From Bacteroidota bacterium (GTDB taxonomy: Bacteria > Bacteroidota > Bacteroidia > Chitinophagales > Saprospiraceae), in the NCBI GenBank assembly GCA_029573365.1, contig JAKQGD010000126.1:1-10738 (forward strand): a stretch of DNA of 10,738 bases, given 5' to 3'. The notes under the pieces were generated by a model, which was given only the letters and a program-made list of their open reading frames with translations, was not told where the DNA came from and made no database searches. Shown here in pieces: positions 1 through 6,564 of this stretch. Numbering within the stretch: the first letter of the stretch is position 1; every line of letters begins with the position of its first letter. Both the position numbers and the translations under genes were made by a program.

Positions 1-81
1 GAAGTGGTGGAATTGGTAGACACGCTGGACTCAAAATCCAGTGCTAGCGATAGTGTGCGGGTTCGAGTCCCGCCTTCGGTA
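1..81 (+). tRNA. tRNA-Leu (anticodon CAA), first bases cut by window edge
   Basis: This is a class II tRNA with a long variable arm, which fits leucine. The anticodon stem CTGGA/TCCAG encloses the loop CTCAAAA, giving anticodon CAA, which reads UUG codons. The T arm GCGGG-TTCGAGT-CCCGC is intact. The acceptor strand at the 3' end reads CTTCGGT with discriminator A at 81. It pairs with GAAG at the window start, so about three 5' bases of the acceptor stem lie outside the window. CCA is not encoded (the next bases are CAT) and must be added by tRNA nucleotidyltransferase. Position 37 is A, so this tRNA is not a substrate for the TrmD encoded later in the window. The promoter is upstream of the window. 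Confidence 0.96.
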
Positions 82-87
82 CATACG

Positions 88-119
88 CCCTGCCTGGTGA
101 TCACCTGGCAGGGTTTTTT
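88..119 (+). terminator. Intrinsic terminator of the tRNA-Leu gene
   Basis: A 7-bp stem CCCTGCC/GGCAGGG (88-94 and 107-113) continues through a T-T mismatch into GGT/ACC with a GATC loop. Six T residues follow at 114-119. It begins a few bases after the tRNA, so it ends that transcript. On the minus strand the hairpin lacks a T tract, so it is at best a weak stop for the convergent methyltransferase gene ending at 152. Confidence 0.9.
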
Positions 120-151
120 ATTTGCTTAAAACGGACTTTTCTTAGATGGTC

Positions 152-967
152 TCAGCCAAACAAACCTATTTTCCAGGGCTTGTATTTAAATGGGAAAATG
201 CGGTAGTTTTCTTTGGACAGTGATTTTCTGAAAAACAAGATGCCCACCTCAAAAAGGTCAACAGAAAGAGTCACTTCAGGTCTTGAAATCAATTGTTTCC
301 ACGCTTCCTCCATGTCAGCAGACCAGTAGATGTCATCCACGACAACAATAGTGTTTTCGTGGCAAAATCCCAGTATTTTTTCGTAGTATCTTAAAAGTGG
401 CTCTCTTTGGTGATGTCCATCCAGAAAAACCAGGTCAGGCTTGGTCATGCTTACAAGCACGTTTTCCAATGTAAGGTCAAATGCTCCTGTCACTACCTCT
501 ATGTTGGACAGACTGAGTTGTGAATGAACCTGTCGGGCTATGTCAGCTATGGCCGGATCCCCTTCCAGTGTTTTGATGATGGCATTTTTGCTGGAGGAAG
601 CCAGGTAGGCTGAGGAAACTCCAAGTGAAGTGCCCAGTTCCAGTACTGACCGACATCCGTAGTGGTCCGCCAGGTTAAATAGAATTCTGCACTTGGTACT
701 GCCGGAAAGAGACGTGGAAGCTATAGATTTTACCTCTCTCTCTTTGCCGGACAAGGTCATGGAGCCTGCACCCAAATCAGTGATACGTAAGAGACGGTCA
801 TCTTTCTGTAATTGGTGCCTCATATTTTCGAGAGGACCATAGGCATAATACTCCTTGGAGGTATCAAGTACATTTGTAAGAAGGTCATAGAGAAAAGGGG
901 AGTGGACATTAAATTTTGTCTTTGCCCCCAGATAAAACCTCACAAATGCCTTTATCCTATACCACAT
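152..967 (-). CDS. Class I SAM-dependent methyltransferase (O-methyltransferase-like)
   Basis: This 271-residue soluble protein has a Rossmann-type SAM-binding fold. Motif I is VLELGTSLG (about residues 108-116). The acidic end of strand beta-2 is LEGDP (134-138). Strand beta-4 is DLVFLDGHH (about 178-186), and VVVDDIYW (208-215) follows. The paired acidic motifs (FLDG and VDD) resemble class I O-methyltransferases of the Methyltransf_24/COMT-like group, where they can bind a metal and the substrate hydroxyl; whether this enzyme uses a metal is inferred. The N-terminal segment with NVHSPFLYDL (20-29) is typical of a Bacteroidota-specific set of these proteins. There is no signal peptide, so it should be cytoplasmic. 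The substrate is unknown and no biosynthetic genes lie nearby. The gene converges on tRNA-Leu and is divergent from the ABC ATPase gene. The ATG at 967 is preceded by an A/T-rich leader without a Shine-Dalgarno sequence. Confidence 0.85.
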   Translation of the reverse strand: MWYRIKAFVRFYLGAKTKFNVHSPFLYDLLTNVLDTSKEYYAYGPLENMRHQLQKDDRLLRITDLGAGSMTLSGKEREVKSIASTSLSGSTKCRILFNLADHYGCRSVLELGTSLGVSSAYLASSSKNAIIKTLEGDPAIADIARQVHSQLSLSNIEVVTGAFDLTLENVLVSMTKPDLVFLDGHHQREPLLRYYEKILGFCHENTIVVVDDIYWSADMEEAWKQLISRPEVTLSVDLFEVGILFFRKSLSKENYRIFPFKYKPWKIGLFG

Positions 968-993
968 ACGTTTCGTAAAAGTAATGCTTTACG

Positions 994-1021
994 CAAATAG
1001 AATTCGTTTTAAAGCCACAAA
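994..1021 (-). promoter_or_regulatory. Candidate Bacteroidota-type promoter for the methyltransferase at 152-967
   Basis: Read on the minus strand, a TTTG (1018-1021) is followed after 16 bases by TCTATTTG (994-1001). This is one mismatch from the -7 consensus TAnnTTTG, and the spacing is slightly shorter than usual. It would start transcription roughly 20-25 bases before the ATG at 967. Confidence 0.35.
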
Positions 1022-1086
1022 GATGGATAAAAATCCAAAAGCAACAATAAAGCCTTTAAATATTCGGTCAATATAACATCTGTGTT

Positions 1087-1094
1087 TAGTTTTG
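1087..1094 (+). promoter_or_regulatory. -7 box (TAnnTTTG) for the ABC ATPase unit
   Basis: TAGTTTTG matches the Bacteroidota -7 consensus TAnnTTTG exactly. About 20 bases upstream is TTCGG, a poor match to the -33 TTTG. Transcription would begin near 1100. The in-frame TTG at 1092 therefore lies inside the promoter, which favours the ATG at 1110 as the start codon, with a very short leader. Confidence 0.6.
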
Positions 1095-1109
1095 CAGAAA
1101 ATAATTGGT

Positions 1110-2000
1110 ATGTCAGTCCTGCAGATTTCCGGCCTCACTAAAAAATATGGCAGAATCACGGCCCTTAGCGATCTGTCCCTGAGCATAGAAGCCGGCAATG
1201 TGTACGGATTGCTGGGACCCAATGGCAGTGGCAAGACCACCACTTTGGGGATCATTCTTGGTATTTTGTCATCGGATAGCGGTACTTACTCTTGGTTTGA
1301 CGGCAAGTACGGGACCAAACACAGGATGAAAATTGGCTCGATACTGGAGACCCCTAATTTCTATCCCTATCTCAATGCCGACGAAAATCTGGAAATCGTA
1401 CGGCACATCAAAAAAGCAGAAAATGTAGATTTTGACGGGCTTCTTACCCTCGTCAATCTCAAAGAACGTCGCAAAAGCAAATTCAGCACCTATTCCTTAG
1501 GCATGAAACAACGTTTGGCCATAGCTGCCACTTTGATAGGTGAACCTGAAGTACTTATCTTTGATGAGCCGACAAACGGGCTGGACCCCCAGGGTATAGC
1601 TGAGGTGAGAGATATTCTCAAAAATATTGCGGCCTCCGGCAATACGGTGCTTATGGCGTCGCACATCCTTGACGAAGTAGAAAAAATATGTAGCCATGTG
1701 GCCATCATTAAAAAAGGCAAACTGTTGGCCAGTGGTTCCGTAGGCTCCATTATAAACAATGACATCACGCTGGAAGTAGCCTGTAATGACATGGAAAAAC
1801 TCAGGAGTTTGCTCGCAGGATTGCCCATGGTCAGAAAACTGGAATATAAAGATAAAATAATAGAAGCTTCATTGTCTCATGATGCGGATTACAGCGAGGT
1901 CAATAAACTGGCTTTTGAAAACGGAATGGTCCTGACCCACATGGTTGCCCGAAAAAGAAAACTCGAAACTGAGTTTCTCGAAATCACCGCCAAAGCGTGA
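1110..2000 (+). CDS. ABC transporter ATP-binding protein, BcrA/ABC-2 type, without adjacent permease
   Basis: This is a 296-residue nucleotide-binding subunit. Walker A is GPNGSGKTT (about 36-44), the signature is YSLGMKQRL (128-136), Walker B is VLIFDEP (148-154), the D-loop is GLD and the switch His is in ASHIL (about 185). The Q-loop region reads GSILETPNFYPYL, with Glu where most ABC ATPases have Gln. This is seen in BcrA/lantibiotic-immunity type ABC-2 ATPases and argues against GldA. A roughly 80-residue C-terminal extension after the ATPase core is normal for the group. It would energise export or membrane remodelling together with an ABC-2 permease, but none is encoded here; the partner must lie elsewhere or be unusual. 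I chose the ATG at 1110 over an in-frame TTG at 1092 because the TTG lies within the -7 promoter box and the protein then begins MSVLQISGLTKKYG, as expected for the family. The downstream small membrane protein gene starts 33 bases after the stop and is probably co-transcribed. Confidence 0.9.
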   Translation: MSVLQISGLTKKYGRITALSDLSLSIEAGNVYGLLGPNGSGKTTTLGIILGILSSDSGTYSWFDGKYGTKHRMKIGSILETPNFYPYLNADENLEIVRHIKKAENVDFDGLLTLVNLKERRKSKFSTYSLGMKQRLAIAATLIGEPEVLIFDEPTNGLDPQGIAEVRDILKNIAASGNTVLMASHILDEVEKICSHVAIIKKGKLLASGSVGSIINNDITLEVACNDMEKLRSLLAGLPMVRKLEYKDKIIEASLSHDADYSEVNKLAFENGMVLTHMVARKRKLETEFLEITAKA

Positions 2001-2033
2001 AACCCATACTGAAAGCCCAAAACACCCAAAAAT

Positions 2034-2339
2034 ATGTTCAGATACCTTAAAGAGAAATGGAATGTCGACTGGTTCCAGTTTGTTTTAATATTTACCACCT
2101 TTGCACTGGGCGGTTCGTTGTGTGCCCGGGTAGGCAGCTACCTGCTTGGTTTGATCTTGTCTGAAAAAGGGTTTGTTTACTGGCTATTGTACATACCGGT
2201 AGTGACCCTCTTGTGGCCTCTTTGTGTACTGCTGGTATCCGTGCCTCTCGGCCAGTACAGGTTTTTTACAGCCTATATCCGTAAAATGGGAAGCCGAATG
2301 ACAGTCGGCCGCACTAAAAACAACCAGCCCGACAGTTAA
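2034..2339 (+). CDS. Small two-helix membrane protein, DUF6787-like
   Basis: This 101-residue protein has two hydrophobic segments, about residues 14-42 and 47-71. They are flanked by a basic N-terminus (FRYLKEKWNVDWFQF) and a basic C-terminal tail. The pattern of KEKW, WFQF, FALGGSL, LLWPLCVLL and PLGQ/FF resembles from memory the Bacteroidota family DUF6787, whose role is unknown; members have sometimes been mislabelled as prolipoprotein diacylglyceryl transferase fragments. It is far too short, and lacks the motifs, to be that enzyme or an ABC-2 permease, which usually has six helices. It lies 33 bases after the ABC ATPase gene, and its TAA abuts the stop of the opposing methyltransferase gene. 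A link to the ATPase is only suggested by this proximity. Confidence 0.8.
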   Translation: MFRYLKEKWNVDWFQFVLIFTTFALGGSLCARVGSYLLGLILSEKGFVYWLLYIPVVTLLWPLCVLLVSVPLGQYRFFTAYIRKMGSRMTVGRTKNNQPDS

Positions 2340-2354
2340 TCAACGTTTTTGATT
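2338..2354. terminator. Weak A/T-rich inverted repeat at the convergent gene junction
   Basis: AATCAA (2338-2343) and TTGATT (2349-2354) can pair around a CGTTT loop, with TT downstream on the plus strand and A/T-rich flanks on both strands. It spans the adjoining stop codons of the two convergent genes. The stem has a single G-C pair in six, so any terminator function, perhaps bidirectional, is speculative. Confidence 0.25.
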
Positions 2355-3239
2355 TTCCATGATATAGATCACAGAACTGGCTTTTTCTACCTCCTTGTTT
2401 CCCGCCAACCAGGCCAGAAAACCGTGGTAAAATCCCCTTGCCAAGGCAAAAAAGTGTTTTTGGTACTTTTCACTCAGCATGGCGTTATAAAATGGATCGA
2501 ATGGCATATCATGTTTTTCAATTATAGAAAATCCATTGCGTGAAGCAAAGGTGTCCATGGATTTAGGGTCAAAATGCCATAGATGCCTGGGGACATCGTA
2601 TCCTGCCCACCATAAGCCGTAGGCAGTTGCTTCCCGGCCCCTAAAATTTGGGACGGCTATGATGAGCCTGCCATTTTCTTCCAGAAGGTCATAAAAAGCC
2701 TTCATGTATCTGTCAGGATTATATAGGTGCTCCAGGACGTGCCACAAGGTGATATACCCAAACTGCTGGCCAAATTTTGCAGTCAGGAAACCCTCTGTTG
2801 ACAGTGCCTTGATTCCAAACTGACGTTTACTGAATTCTCTGGCCTGATCATCCATTTCGATACCCGTGGCATCAAAACCGAGGGATTGCATATGAGCAGC
2901 AAAGTAGCCGGTTCCGGACCCAAAGTCAAGCAAAGTCTTTTTGATGGTCTTGTCGGCCAAAAGCCCGGCTTTTCGTCCCAGCATGATTTTTCTGACCCGG
3001 TGATAAATCCTGTTTACAAGCCCCGCTGAGGTGTCACTGTGTGATATATAATCCTGGCTTTGGTAATATCTTCCGCAGTCTGACTCAGCCGGTGGGTCGG
3101 CTGTAAATCTAAATCCACACTGCCGGCATTCCGCAATGGAAAAAGATTCTCCTGACACGGTGTGGTCTTTGGCATTATAAATATTGTGAATGTTTGTACT
3201 CCTGCAAATCAGGCATTCATCTGTATGAATACGGGCCAT
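2340..3239 (-). CDS. Class I SAM-dependent methyltransferase with N-terminal CxxC pair
   Basis: This 299-residue protein has two parts. At the N-terminus, C9-x2-C12 and C38-x2-C41 form a probable zinc ribbon. A Methyltransf_23-type SAM domain follows: motif I LLDFGSGTGYF (about 103-113), acidic IEMD (127-130), LWHVLEHLYNP (about 165-175) and AVPN (195-198). The segment DVPRHLWHF (about 215-223) recurs in the zinc-ribbon methyltransferases often found in surface-polysaccharide and C-methyl-sugar contexts. Here no polysaccharide genes are adjacent, so the substrate is unknown. A longer reading starts at an ATG at 3281. I prefer the ATG at 3239 because the -7 promoter box lies between the two, and the family normally begins a few residues before the first CxxC. 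The TGA touches the stop codon of the convergent DUF6787-like gene. Confidence 0.85.
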   Translation of the reverse strand: MARIHTDECLICRSTNIHNIYNAKDHTVSGESFSIAECRQCGFRFTADPPAESDCGRYYQSQDYISHSDTSAGLVNRIYHRVRKIMLGRKAGLLADKTIKKTLLDFGSGTGYFAAHMQSLGFDATGIEMDDQAREFSKRQFGIKALSTEGFLTAKFGQQFGYITLWHVLEHLYNPDRYMKAFYDLLEENGRLIIAVPNFRGREATAYGLWWAGYDVPRHLWHFDPKSMDTFASRNGFSIIEKHDMPFDPFYNAMLSEKYQKHFFALARGFYHGFLAWLAGNKEVEKASSVIYIMENQKR

Positions 3240-3258
3240 TCTTTCCTGTTTTCGGCGG

Positions 3259-3266
3259 CAAATATA
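3259..3266 (-). promoter_or_regulatory. -7 box (TAnnTTTG) for the methyltransferase at 2340-3239
   Basis: Read on the minus strand the sequence is TATATTTG, an exact match to the -7 consensus, about 20 bases before the ATG at 3239. No clear TTTG is present at the -33 position. Its position downstream of the alternative ATG at 3281 supports the shorter coding region. Confidence 0.55.
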
Positions 3267-3291
3267 CCTGTAAAATGACATTGACCGGGCT

Positions 3292-3366
3292 GTTAACCCA
3301 TTTTATTTCGATGGGTGACAAAAAAGTAACAGATTTTGTAACTTTTAATAAATATTTAACGTTAAC
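3292..3366. promoter_or_regulatory. Cluster of palindromes in a divergent promoter region
   Basis: GTTAACC occurs at 3292-3298 and again at 3361-3367, and each contains the palindrome GTTAAC. The second overlaps a perfect 10-base palindrome TTAACGTTAA (3356-3365). Between them lies ACCCAT/ATGGGT (3296-3301 and 3311-3316). The sites sit between the start of the minus-strand methyltransferase and the plus-strand small protein gene, where a regulator could bind. No known operator is recognised, and the region is A/T rich, so short palindromes may be chance. Confidence 0.25.
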
Positions 3367-3394
3367 CGAATGTTTTCATGCAACTTTTAAAATC

Positions 3395-3402
3395 TAATTT
3401 TG
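3395..3402 (+). promoter_or_regulatory. -7 box (TAnnTTTG) for the 73-residue protein gene
   Basis: TAATTTTG is an exact match to the -7 consensus, 23 bases before the ATG at 3426. TTTTC about 20 bases upstream is an imperfect -33 candidate. An in-frame ATG at 3378 lies upstream of the box, so it would not be on this transcript. Confidence 0.55.
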
Positions 3403-3425
3403 TCCTTATTTACAAACAATTAGAG

Positions 3426-3647
3426 ATGAAACCCGACAAAAAATCAAAAATTCTTCTTGCTGCCGTTGTCGTTTGCAGTGTACTGAGTACCCTGTATCTG
3501 AGAGCCCAATACGGTGAACCTCTTATCTCGCAGACAGACCCCAATCCTGTTGCTGTGTGTTTAAGCGAAGGTTCGTTTTTGCCGGATGTTCACCTTGTTG
3601 AAGGTGTTTTAAGGAGCATATTCAATGCTGCTAAAACCTGTATGTAA
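3426..3647 (+). CDS. Small exported or membrane-anchored protein, function unknown
   Basis: This is a 73-residue protein I do not recognise. The N-terminus is a basic stretch (residues 2-8, KPDKKSK) followed by a hydrophobic segment (about 9-25) ending in LRAQ (25-28). This could be a Sec signal peptide cleaved near A27-Q28 or a single membrane anchor. The remaining 45 or so residues hold two cysteines, C45 and C72; the latter is next to the last residue. They could form a disulfide outside the cytoplasm. No lipobox is convincing (VVVC at 14-17 lacks a small residue before the Cys). The coding case rests on the signal-like N-terminus, a well-placed promoter and the A-rich start context. Homologues in related genomes would settle it. 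The gene is followed by a 154-base gap holding only a weak 4-bp hairpin (3682-3695) and the next gene's promoter. Confidence 0.6.
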   Translation: MKPDKKSKILLAAVVVCSVLSTLYLRAQYGEPLISQTDPNPVAVCLSEGSFLPDVHLVEGVLRSIFNAAKTCM

Positions 3648-3758
3648 CTCAGTTTATTTTCTATTGTCTCCATTTTTGTCCCAGTTAAAGGACTGTTAAA
3701 AAAATATTAAATACGGCTTTGATTTTAGTAAGGGTGCTGATTTTTTAGATACTTGCAT

Positions 3759-3766
3759 TAATTTTG
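3759..3766 (+). promoter_or_regulatory. -7 box (TAnnTTTG) for the thioredoxin-like protein gene
   Basis: TAATTTTG matches the -7 consensus exactly and is followed by an A/G-rich leader of about 30 bases to the ATG at 3802. CTGATTTT around 3737 is a weak -33 candidate. Confidence 0.6.
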
Positions 3767-3801
3767 CATGTAAAGAGAAATAATAGCGAATTCTTACCGT
3801 A

Positions 3802-4353
3802 ATGAGATTGCTTTTTTTACACTTTTTTCTATTGATTTTTACGTTATGCCATGCCGGTGCCCAAAACAAGGTACGCTGGCTAGGTTGGGATAAGGCCGAT
3901 GAAAAAATCAACAAGGCAGACAGGAAATTTATGGTTTATGTGTACTTTGACGGGTGCAAATGGTGTCGTTACATGGAAGACAACACATATGCAGTAGACC
4001 ACCTGGCCAAATTTGTCAATCAAAACTTTTACGCTTTCAGGTTAAATGCCCTGATGACAGATGAAATTAAAATTGCCGATAAATCCTATAAGTCATCCAA
4101 GGTAGGAAAATATGAATTTCAGGATCTCGCTATAGAACTCCTTGATGGCAACATGTCGTTTCCTACGGTCGTGTTTATGAATGAAAAATTCAAAAAGATT
4201 GCTGGCTTCGATTCGTATATAGAACCTCACAATTTTGAAATGATCCTGTCATTCTACGCCGGCAACTATTACAAAAATACCATCTGGAAACGATTTGCTT
4301 CCAACTATTGCCGGGACAACCACTTCAACAGCCTGGTAAACGATAAAAAGTAA
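3802..4353 (+). CDS. Secreted thioredoxin-fold protein with CKWC active site
   Basis: This is a 183-residue protein. Residues 1-20 form a signal peptide (hydrophobic core LLFLHFFLLIFTL, cleavage likely after AGA-Q), so the protein acts in the periplasm. The thioredoxin-like core contains FDGCKWCRYME with C52 and C55 as the redox pair, and MSFPT with the cis-proline P121. The pattern YFDGCKWC followed by a helix and NQNFYAFRLN resembles the Thioredoxin_7/DUF255-like and SoxW/DsbD-gamma groups that reduce or isomerise disulfides in the envelope; the exact partner is unknown. A C-terminal extension of roughly 35 residues carries one extra Cys (C170). No DsbD/CcdA-type membrane electron donor lies nearby. 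The gene has its own promoter and appears monocistronic, with 72 bases and a separate promoter before the next gene. Confidence 0.82.
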   Translation: MRLLFLHFFLLIFTLCHAGAQNKVRWLGWDKADEKINKADRKFMVYVYFDGCKWCRYMEDNTYAVDHLAKFVNQNFYAFRLNALMTDEIKIADKSYKSSKVGKYEFQDLAIELLDGNMSFPTVVFMNEKFKKIAGFDSYIEPHNFEMILSFYAGNYYKNTIWKRFASNYCRDNHFNSLVNDKK

Positions 4354-4392
4354 GTTTCAAACTTTTACAATTCTTCTTTGGCCTAAAATGAC

Positions 4393-4400
4393 TAAATTTG
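4393..4400 (+). promoter_or_regulatory. -7 box (TAnnTTTG) for the peptidase-trmD run
   Basis: TAAATTTG matches the -7 consensus exactly, 25 bases before the ATG at 4426. A TTTG at 4377-4380 is only 12 bases upstream, closer than the usual -33 spacing, so the upstream element is uncertain. It could drive all three genes from 4426 to 8655. Confidence 0.55.
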
Positions 4401-4425
4401 GCCCTGAATCATTTAATCTTAAACA

Positions 4426-6555
4426 ATGTTCAGATCCATTTTTATCATCGCCGCAGGCCTGGCTATGGTCTGGTCTTGCAACAATAAATCCACACAACAG
4501 CAAAATCTGCCCACCGTGAATTATCCGGAGACCCGTAAGGACACTGTCACCACCCGATATTTTGATACTATCATAACAGACCCCTACCGATGGCTCGAAG
4601 ATGACCGCTCTGCCGAAACAGGTGCCTGGGTCGACAGCCAGAATCAAGTGACTTTTGAATACCTTAACAAGATTCCCTTCCGCAAAGCATATAAAGATAG
4701 GCTGGAAAAACTGTGGAATTACGAAAAATTCAGTGCTCCGTTTAAAGAAGGCGATTACACATATTTTTATAAAAATGATGGTCTGCAAAACCAATTTGTG
4801 TTGTGGAGGCAGAAGGAAGGCAAGGAGCCGGAAATTTTTCTTGACCCCAACACCTTTTCAAAAGACGGTACTACCTCACTAGCCGGCATAGAGTTTTCTG
4901 TTGACGGAACCAAAGCAGCCTACCAGATATCTGAGGGTGGTTCTGATTGGCGTAAAGTCATCGTCATGGACGTAAATTCAAAGGCCACCCTGGAGGACAC
5001 ATTAAAAGATGTAAAATTCAGCGGCTTGTCCTGGAAGGGCAATGACGGGTTTTATTATTCCAGCTACGACAAACCTGATGGCAGTGAGCTCTCAGCTAAA
5101 ACCGACCGTCACAAACTATATTACCACAAAGTTGGCACTCCACAAAAAGAAGACAAGGTAGTATTTGGTGACAAGATAAAAAGGCGTTATGTCGGCGGAT
5201 CAGTGACAGAGGATGGTAAATACCTGTTTATTACTGCCTCCAACTCCACATCCGGTAATGAACTCTACATGGTAGACCTCAATGACAAATCAGGTAAGAT
5301 GGTGACTATGGCAGACAACTTTGACACTGACAGTTATGTCATCGACAACGAGGGTACACTATTGTTTATTGTCACCAATCTCAATGCTCCCAACCAAAAA
5401 ATTGTGACCGCTGATGCCTCGGCTCCTCAGTCAGCAAACTGGAAGGACTTCATCGCCGAAACCGACAATGTACTGGATGTATCCAAAGGATGCGGATATC
5501 TTTTTGCACACTACATGAAAGACGCCATCTCTGTGGTCAGACAATACGACTATGCCGGAAAGTTGGTCAGAGACATCGAGTTGCCCGGTGCCGGTACCGC
5601 AGCCATGGGTAGTGCCAAAAAAGCGGAAAAGGAAGTGTATTATTCCTTTACCAACTATGTGACTCCCGGTAGTATTTACAAATTTGACCCATCAAACGGA
5701 AAGACTGATCTTTATGTCAAACCCAAAATTGATTTTGATCCGTCAGCTTATGAGTCAAAACAGGTATTTTACCAGTCTAAAGATGGTACAAAAGTGCCTA
5801 TGATGGTAACCTACAAAAAGGGTATAAGGATGGACGGCAAAAATCCTCTCATTCTGTATGGGTATGGTGGATTTAATGTCAGTCTTACGCCTGTTTTTAG
5901 CATTTCCAATGCAGTATGGATGGAACAGGGTGGCATCTATGCTGTCCCCAACTTGCGTGGCGGCGGTGAATATGGCAAAAAGTGGCATGATGCAGGTACA
6001 CAACTGAAAAAACAAAACGTATTTGATGATTTTATTGCTGCAGCCGAATACCTGATAGCAAACAAATACACTTCGTCAGAGTATCTTGCTATATCAGGTG
6101 GGTCCAATGGTGGCCTGTTGGTAGGTGCCTGTATGACCCAGAGGCCGGAACTTTTCAGGGTTGCCCTTCCTGCTGTCGGAGTTTTGGACATGCTCAGATA
6201 CCATACCTTTACTGCGGGTGCAGGCTGGGCTTATGACTATGGTACTTCCGAGCAAAGCCCCGAAATGTTCCATTACCTGCACGGTTACTCTCCGGTACAC
6301 AATACCCGTCCGGCCCGTTATCCGGCGACACTGGTGACGACAGCAGACCACGATGACAGGGTAGTGCCTGCACATTCGTTTAAGTTTATAGCCGGCCTTC
6401 AGCAAAGCCAGAAAGGACCTGCACCGGTACTTATCCGCATTGACAAAAGTGCAGGACATGGTGCAGGCAAGCCCACCACTAAAATTATCGAAGAAGCAGC
6501 AGACAGATACTGTTTTGTATTGTTTAATATGGGTAAAGAATTTGTAACAAAATAA
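4426..6555 (+). CDS. Prolyl oligopeptidase (peptidase family S9A), lipoprotein
   Basis: This 709-residue serine peptidase cleaves short peptides after proline. The N-terminus is a lipoprotein signal with the acylated cysteine at C18 (AMVWSC). The residues after it (NNKSTQQQN) carry no acidic surface-export signal of the kind known in some Bacteroidota, so a periplasm-facing lipoprotein is inferred. The N-terminal YPETRKD...DPYRWLED segment (about 33-59) and a seven-bladed beta-propeller (about 100-430) precede the alpha/beta-hydrolase domain. The propeller limits access to small peptides. The catalytic triad can be placed: S560 in GGSNGG, D643 in ADHDDRVVP and H678 in SAGHGAGKP. Other family landmarks are LYGYGGF (477-483) and NLRGGGEYGKKWH (509-521). 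The length fits the family (about 700-710). It is the first gene of a tight run: nine bases separate it from the M20 dipeptidase gene, suggesting joint use of proline-containing peptides. Confidence 0.96.
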   Translation: MFRSIFIIAAGLAMVWSCNNKSTQQQNLPTVNYPETRKDTVTTRYFDTIITDPYRWLEDDRSAETGAWVDSQNQVTFEYLNKIPFRKAYKDRLEKLWNYEKFSAPFKEGDYTYFYKNDGLQNQFVLWRQKEGKEPEIFLDPNTFSKDGTTSLAGIEFSVDGTKAAYQISEGGSDWRKVIVMDVNSKATLEDTLKDVKFSGLSWKGNDGFYYSSYDKPDGSELSAKTDRHKLYYHKVGTPQKEDKVVFGDKIKRRYVGGSVTEDGKYLFITASNSTSGNELYMVDLNDKSGKMVTMADNFDTDSYVIDNEGTLLFIVTNLNAPNQKIVTADASAPQSANWKDFIAETDNVLDVSKGCGYLFAHYMKDAISVVRQYDYAGKLVRDIELPGAGTAAMGSAKKAEKEVYYSFTNYVTPGSIYKFDPSNGKTDLYVKPKIDFDPSAYESKQVFYQSKDGTKVPMMVTYKKGIRMDGKNPLILYGYGGFNVSLTPVFSISNAVWMEQGGIYAVPNLRGGGEYGKKWHDAGTQLKKQNVFDDFIAAAEYLIANKYTSSEYLAISGGSNGGLLVGACMTQRPELFRVALPAVGVLDMLRYHTFTAGAGWAYDYGTSEQSPEMFHYLHGYSPVHNTRPARYPATLVTTADHDDRVVPAHSFKFIAGLQQSQKGPAPVLIRIDKSAGHGAGKPTTKIIEEAADRYCFVLFNMGKEFVTK

Positions 6556-6564
6556 TCAGAAAAT

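Noticed and set aside
1..119. tRNA-Leu as an integration site for a mobile element
   Set aside because: No integrase gene, no repeat of the tRNA 3' end elsewhere in the window and no shift in gene type beside it were seen.
1110..2000. Assignment of the ABC ATPase as the gliding-motility protein GldA
   Set aside because: The Q-loop region (ETPNFYPYL) is of the BcrA type, and no other gliding gene or ABC permease is nearby.
4352..4364. Inverted repeat AAGTTT-C-AAACTT after the thioredoxin-like gene as a terminator
   Set aside because: A one-base loop cannot form the full stem, the pairing is A/T rich and only a short T run follows.
4357..4794. A 145-codon open frame on the minus strand over the start of the prolyl oligopeptidase gene
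   Set aside because: It covers the promoter and signal-peptide region of a certain gene, has no recognisable domain and does not fit the local operon.
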